Source of the DNA: DASUSH01 sp036375215
Lineage (GTDB): Bacteria > Actinomycetota > Thermoleophilia > Solirubrobacterales > 70-9
Reading direction: 5' to 3'
Length of the DNA: 13,944 nt
NCBI GenBank assembly: GCA_036375215.1
Contig: DASUSH010000018.1
Span: 1 to 13,944 of the forward strand
Part shown: positions 13,502 to 13,944 of the stretch, piece after piece
Layout: each line of letters opens with the position of its first letter
Position numbering within the stretch: position 1 is the first letter of the stretch
Translations under genes and position numbers: made by a program
The notes under the pieces: model-generated
Told to the model about the DNA's origin: nothing
The model's database searches: none
What the model saw: only the letters and a program-made list of their open reading frames with translations

Positions 13502-13530
13502 ACGGCCGGCCGACGACGCCCCAGGCCAGG
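13471..13530. terminator. Possible bidirectional hairpin between convergent genes
   Basis: CCTGGCCTGGG (13471-13481, inside the end of the small membrane-protein gene) is the exact reverse complement of CCCAGGCCAGG (13520-13530). The 38-nt loop contains a smaller pair CCGGC/GCCGG (13494-13498 and 13505-13509) around the stop codon. It could end transcription in either direction; no T-tract follows. Confidence 0.35.
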
Positions 13531-13538
13531 GTCAGCGA

Positions 13539-13778
13539 TCAGTCGTCCGAGCTCGACTTCATGTCGTCGAGCGCCTTGTTGACCCTCTCTCCGCTTCCGG
13601 CCGCGACCTTCGAGTTCTCGGCCTGGATGCTGAGATAGACCTCCTTGCGGAAGACCGGGATGTCGCGCGGCGCCGTGATGCCGATACGGACCTTGTCGCC
13701 CGCCACGGCCAGCACGGAGACCTCGACGTCGTCGCCGATCATGATGCTCTGGTTGGTCTTTCTAGTCAGGACCAGCAT
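13539..13778 (-). CDS. csrA: Carbon storage regulator CsrA
   Basis: 79 residues. The start MLVLTRKTNQSI and the following GDDVEVSVL, KVRIGITAPRDIPVFRKEVY match CsrA throughout, including Leu4 and Arg44, which form the RNA-binding face of the swapped dimer. CsrA binds GGA motifs near ribosome-binding sites and controls translation; in Gram-positive bacteria and Thermoleophilia it is often linked to flagellin control together with FliW. The C-terminal tail (about 55-79) is hydrophilic, rich in Ser and Asp, and longer than in the 61-aa E. coli protein. ATG 13778 is preceded by GAGGGG at short spacing. No fliW or flagellar gene is visible in the window. Confidence 0.95.
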   Translation of the reverse strand: MLVLTRKTNQSIMIGDDVEVSVLAVAGDKVRIGITAPRDIPVFRKEVYLSIQAENSKVAAGSGERVNKALDDMKSSSDD

Positions 13779-13897
13779 CGCCCCTCGCTTCCGTACGAGT
13801 TTGGCGAACCCCTAGGGCACACCCCATCACCGCGCAGGGTACCCGAACCGCCGCTCGGCGGCGTCGTTTCGCACGGTTGTAGTGTTCCCGGCTCGCA
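13779..13897. promoter_or_regulatory. Divergent region between csrA and the right-edge gene
   Basis: The 119-nt gap contains several short palindromes: CCCTAGGG (13810-13817), GGGTACCC (13837-13844) and CCGCCG/CGGCGG (13848-13861). On the + strand TAGTGT (13880-13885) lies 12 nt before ATG 13898 and may be a -10 for a nearly leaderless message. I could not assign a csrA promoter with confidence. Confidence 0.3.
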
Positions 13898-13944
13898 ATG
13901 GCCAAGAAATCACTACGAGCACAACTGAACCAGATCCGCGCCTG
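13898..13944 (+). CDS. 5' fragment of an unidentified gene
   Basis: ATG 13898 opens a frame that stays open to the window edge and encodes MAKKSLRAQLNQIRA, a basic start with no signal peptide. With 15 codons no family can be named. A TAGTGT hexamer 12 nt upstream and the lack of a Shine-Dalgarno suggest a short-leader or leaderless message. It is divergent from csrA. Confidence 0.5.
   Translation, partial: MAKKSLRAQLNQIRA

Noticed and set aside
1..13944. CRISPR arrays, tRNA or rRNA genes, insertion sequences, prophage genes
   Set aside because: No spaced direct repeats, no cloverleaf or rRNA-like stretch in the gaps, and no transposase or integrase reading frame was seen.

Overview
The window is very GC-rich actinobacterial chromosomal DNA with tightly packed genes, frequent 1-4 nt stop/start overlaps, several GTG or TTG starts and G/C at most third codon positions. 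A CsrA gene, a zinc-ribbon rhomboid-like protein and the general gene style suggest a member of the class Thermoleophilia (Solirubrobacterales-like). That placement is inference; no rRNA, tRNA, phage or insertion-sequence gene is visible. Fifteen CDSs are called, thirteen complete, with a gene fragment at each edge.

Layout: (1) 1-657, + strand, the 3' end of a protein with a Gly/Ala-rich hydrophobic segment and a long Pro/Ala/Glu tail. (2) 654-4210, - strand, a compact five-gene set read right to left: FkbM-type methyltransferase, 108-aa unknown protein, dienelactone-hydrolase-family enzyme, an R2-like ligand-binding oxidase (R2lox), and a single-pass membrane protein. (3) 4294-6491, + strand, divergent from the FkbM gene: two translationally coupled, exported, paralogous clan GH-A glycoside hydrolases. 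(4) 6517-10308, - strand: zinc-ribbon pseudo-rhomboid, lipoprotein multicopper oxidase, caffeoyl-CoA-type O-methyltransferase and GNAT acetyltransferase, closely spaced and probably one transcript. (5) 10434-11546, - strand, a YbdK-type carboxylate-amine ligase, divergent from (6) a class I (DhnA/FbaB-type) fructose-bisphosphate aldolase at 11631-12551, + strand. (7) Two strong inverted repeats, then an exported thermonuclease, + strand. (8) A small basic membrane protein (+) convergent with csrA (-), and the first 15 codons of another + strand gene at the right edge.

How the genes may work together: the divergent block around 4.2 kb pairs a likely sugar or glycan methyltransferase with two secreted glycan hydrolases, which fits extracellular polysaccharide handling. 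In the same - strand set, R2lox (predicted Mn/Fe oxidase with a Val-Tyr crosslink) and a dienelactone-hydrolase-like enzyme suggest oxidative and hydrolytic chemistry on an unknown ligand. The rhomboid-MCO-OMT-GNAT set places a copper oxidase outside the cell membrane under translational coupling to a membrane protein that lacks all rhomboid catalytic residues. Aldolase, carboxylate-amine ligase and CsrA are housekeeping or regulatory genes. The strongest candidates for new biology are the R2lox gene with its coupled membrane protein and the pseudo-rhomboid/multicopper oxidase pair.
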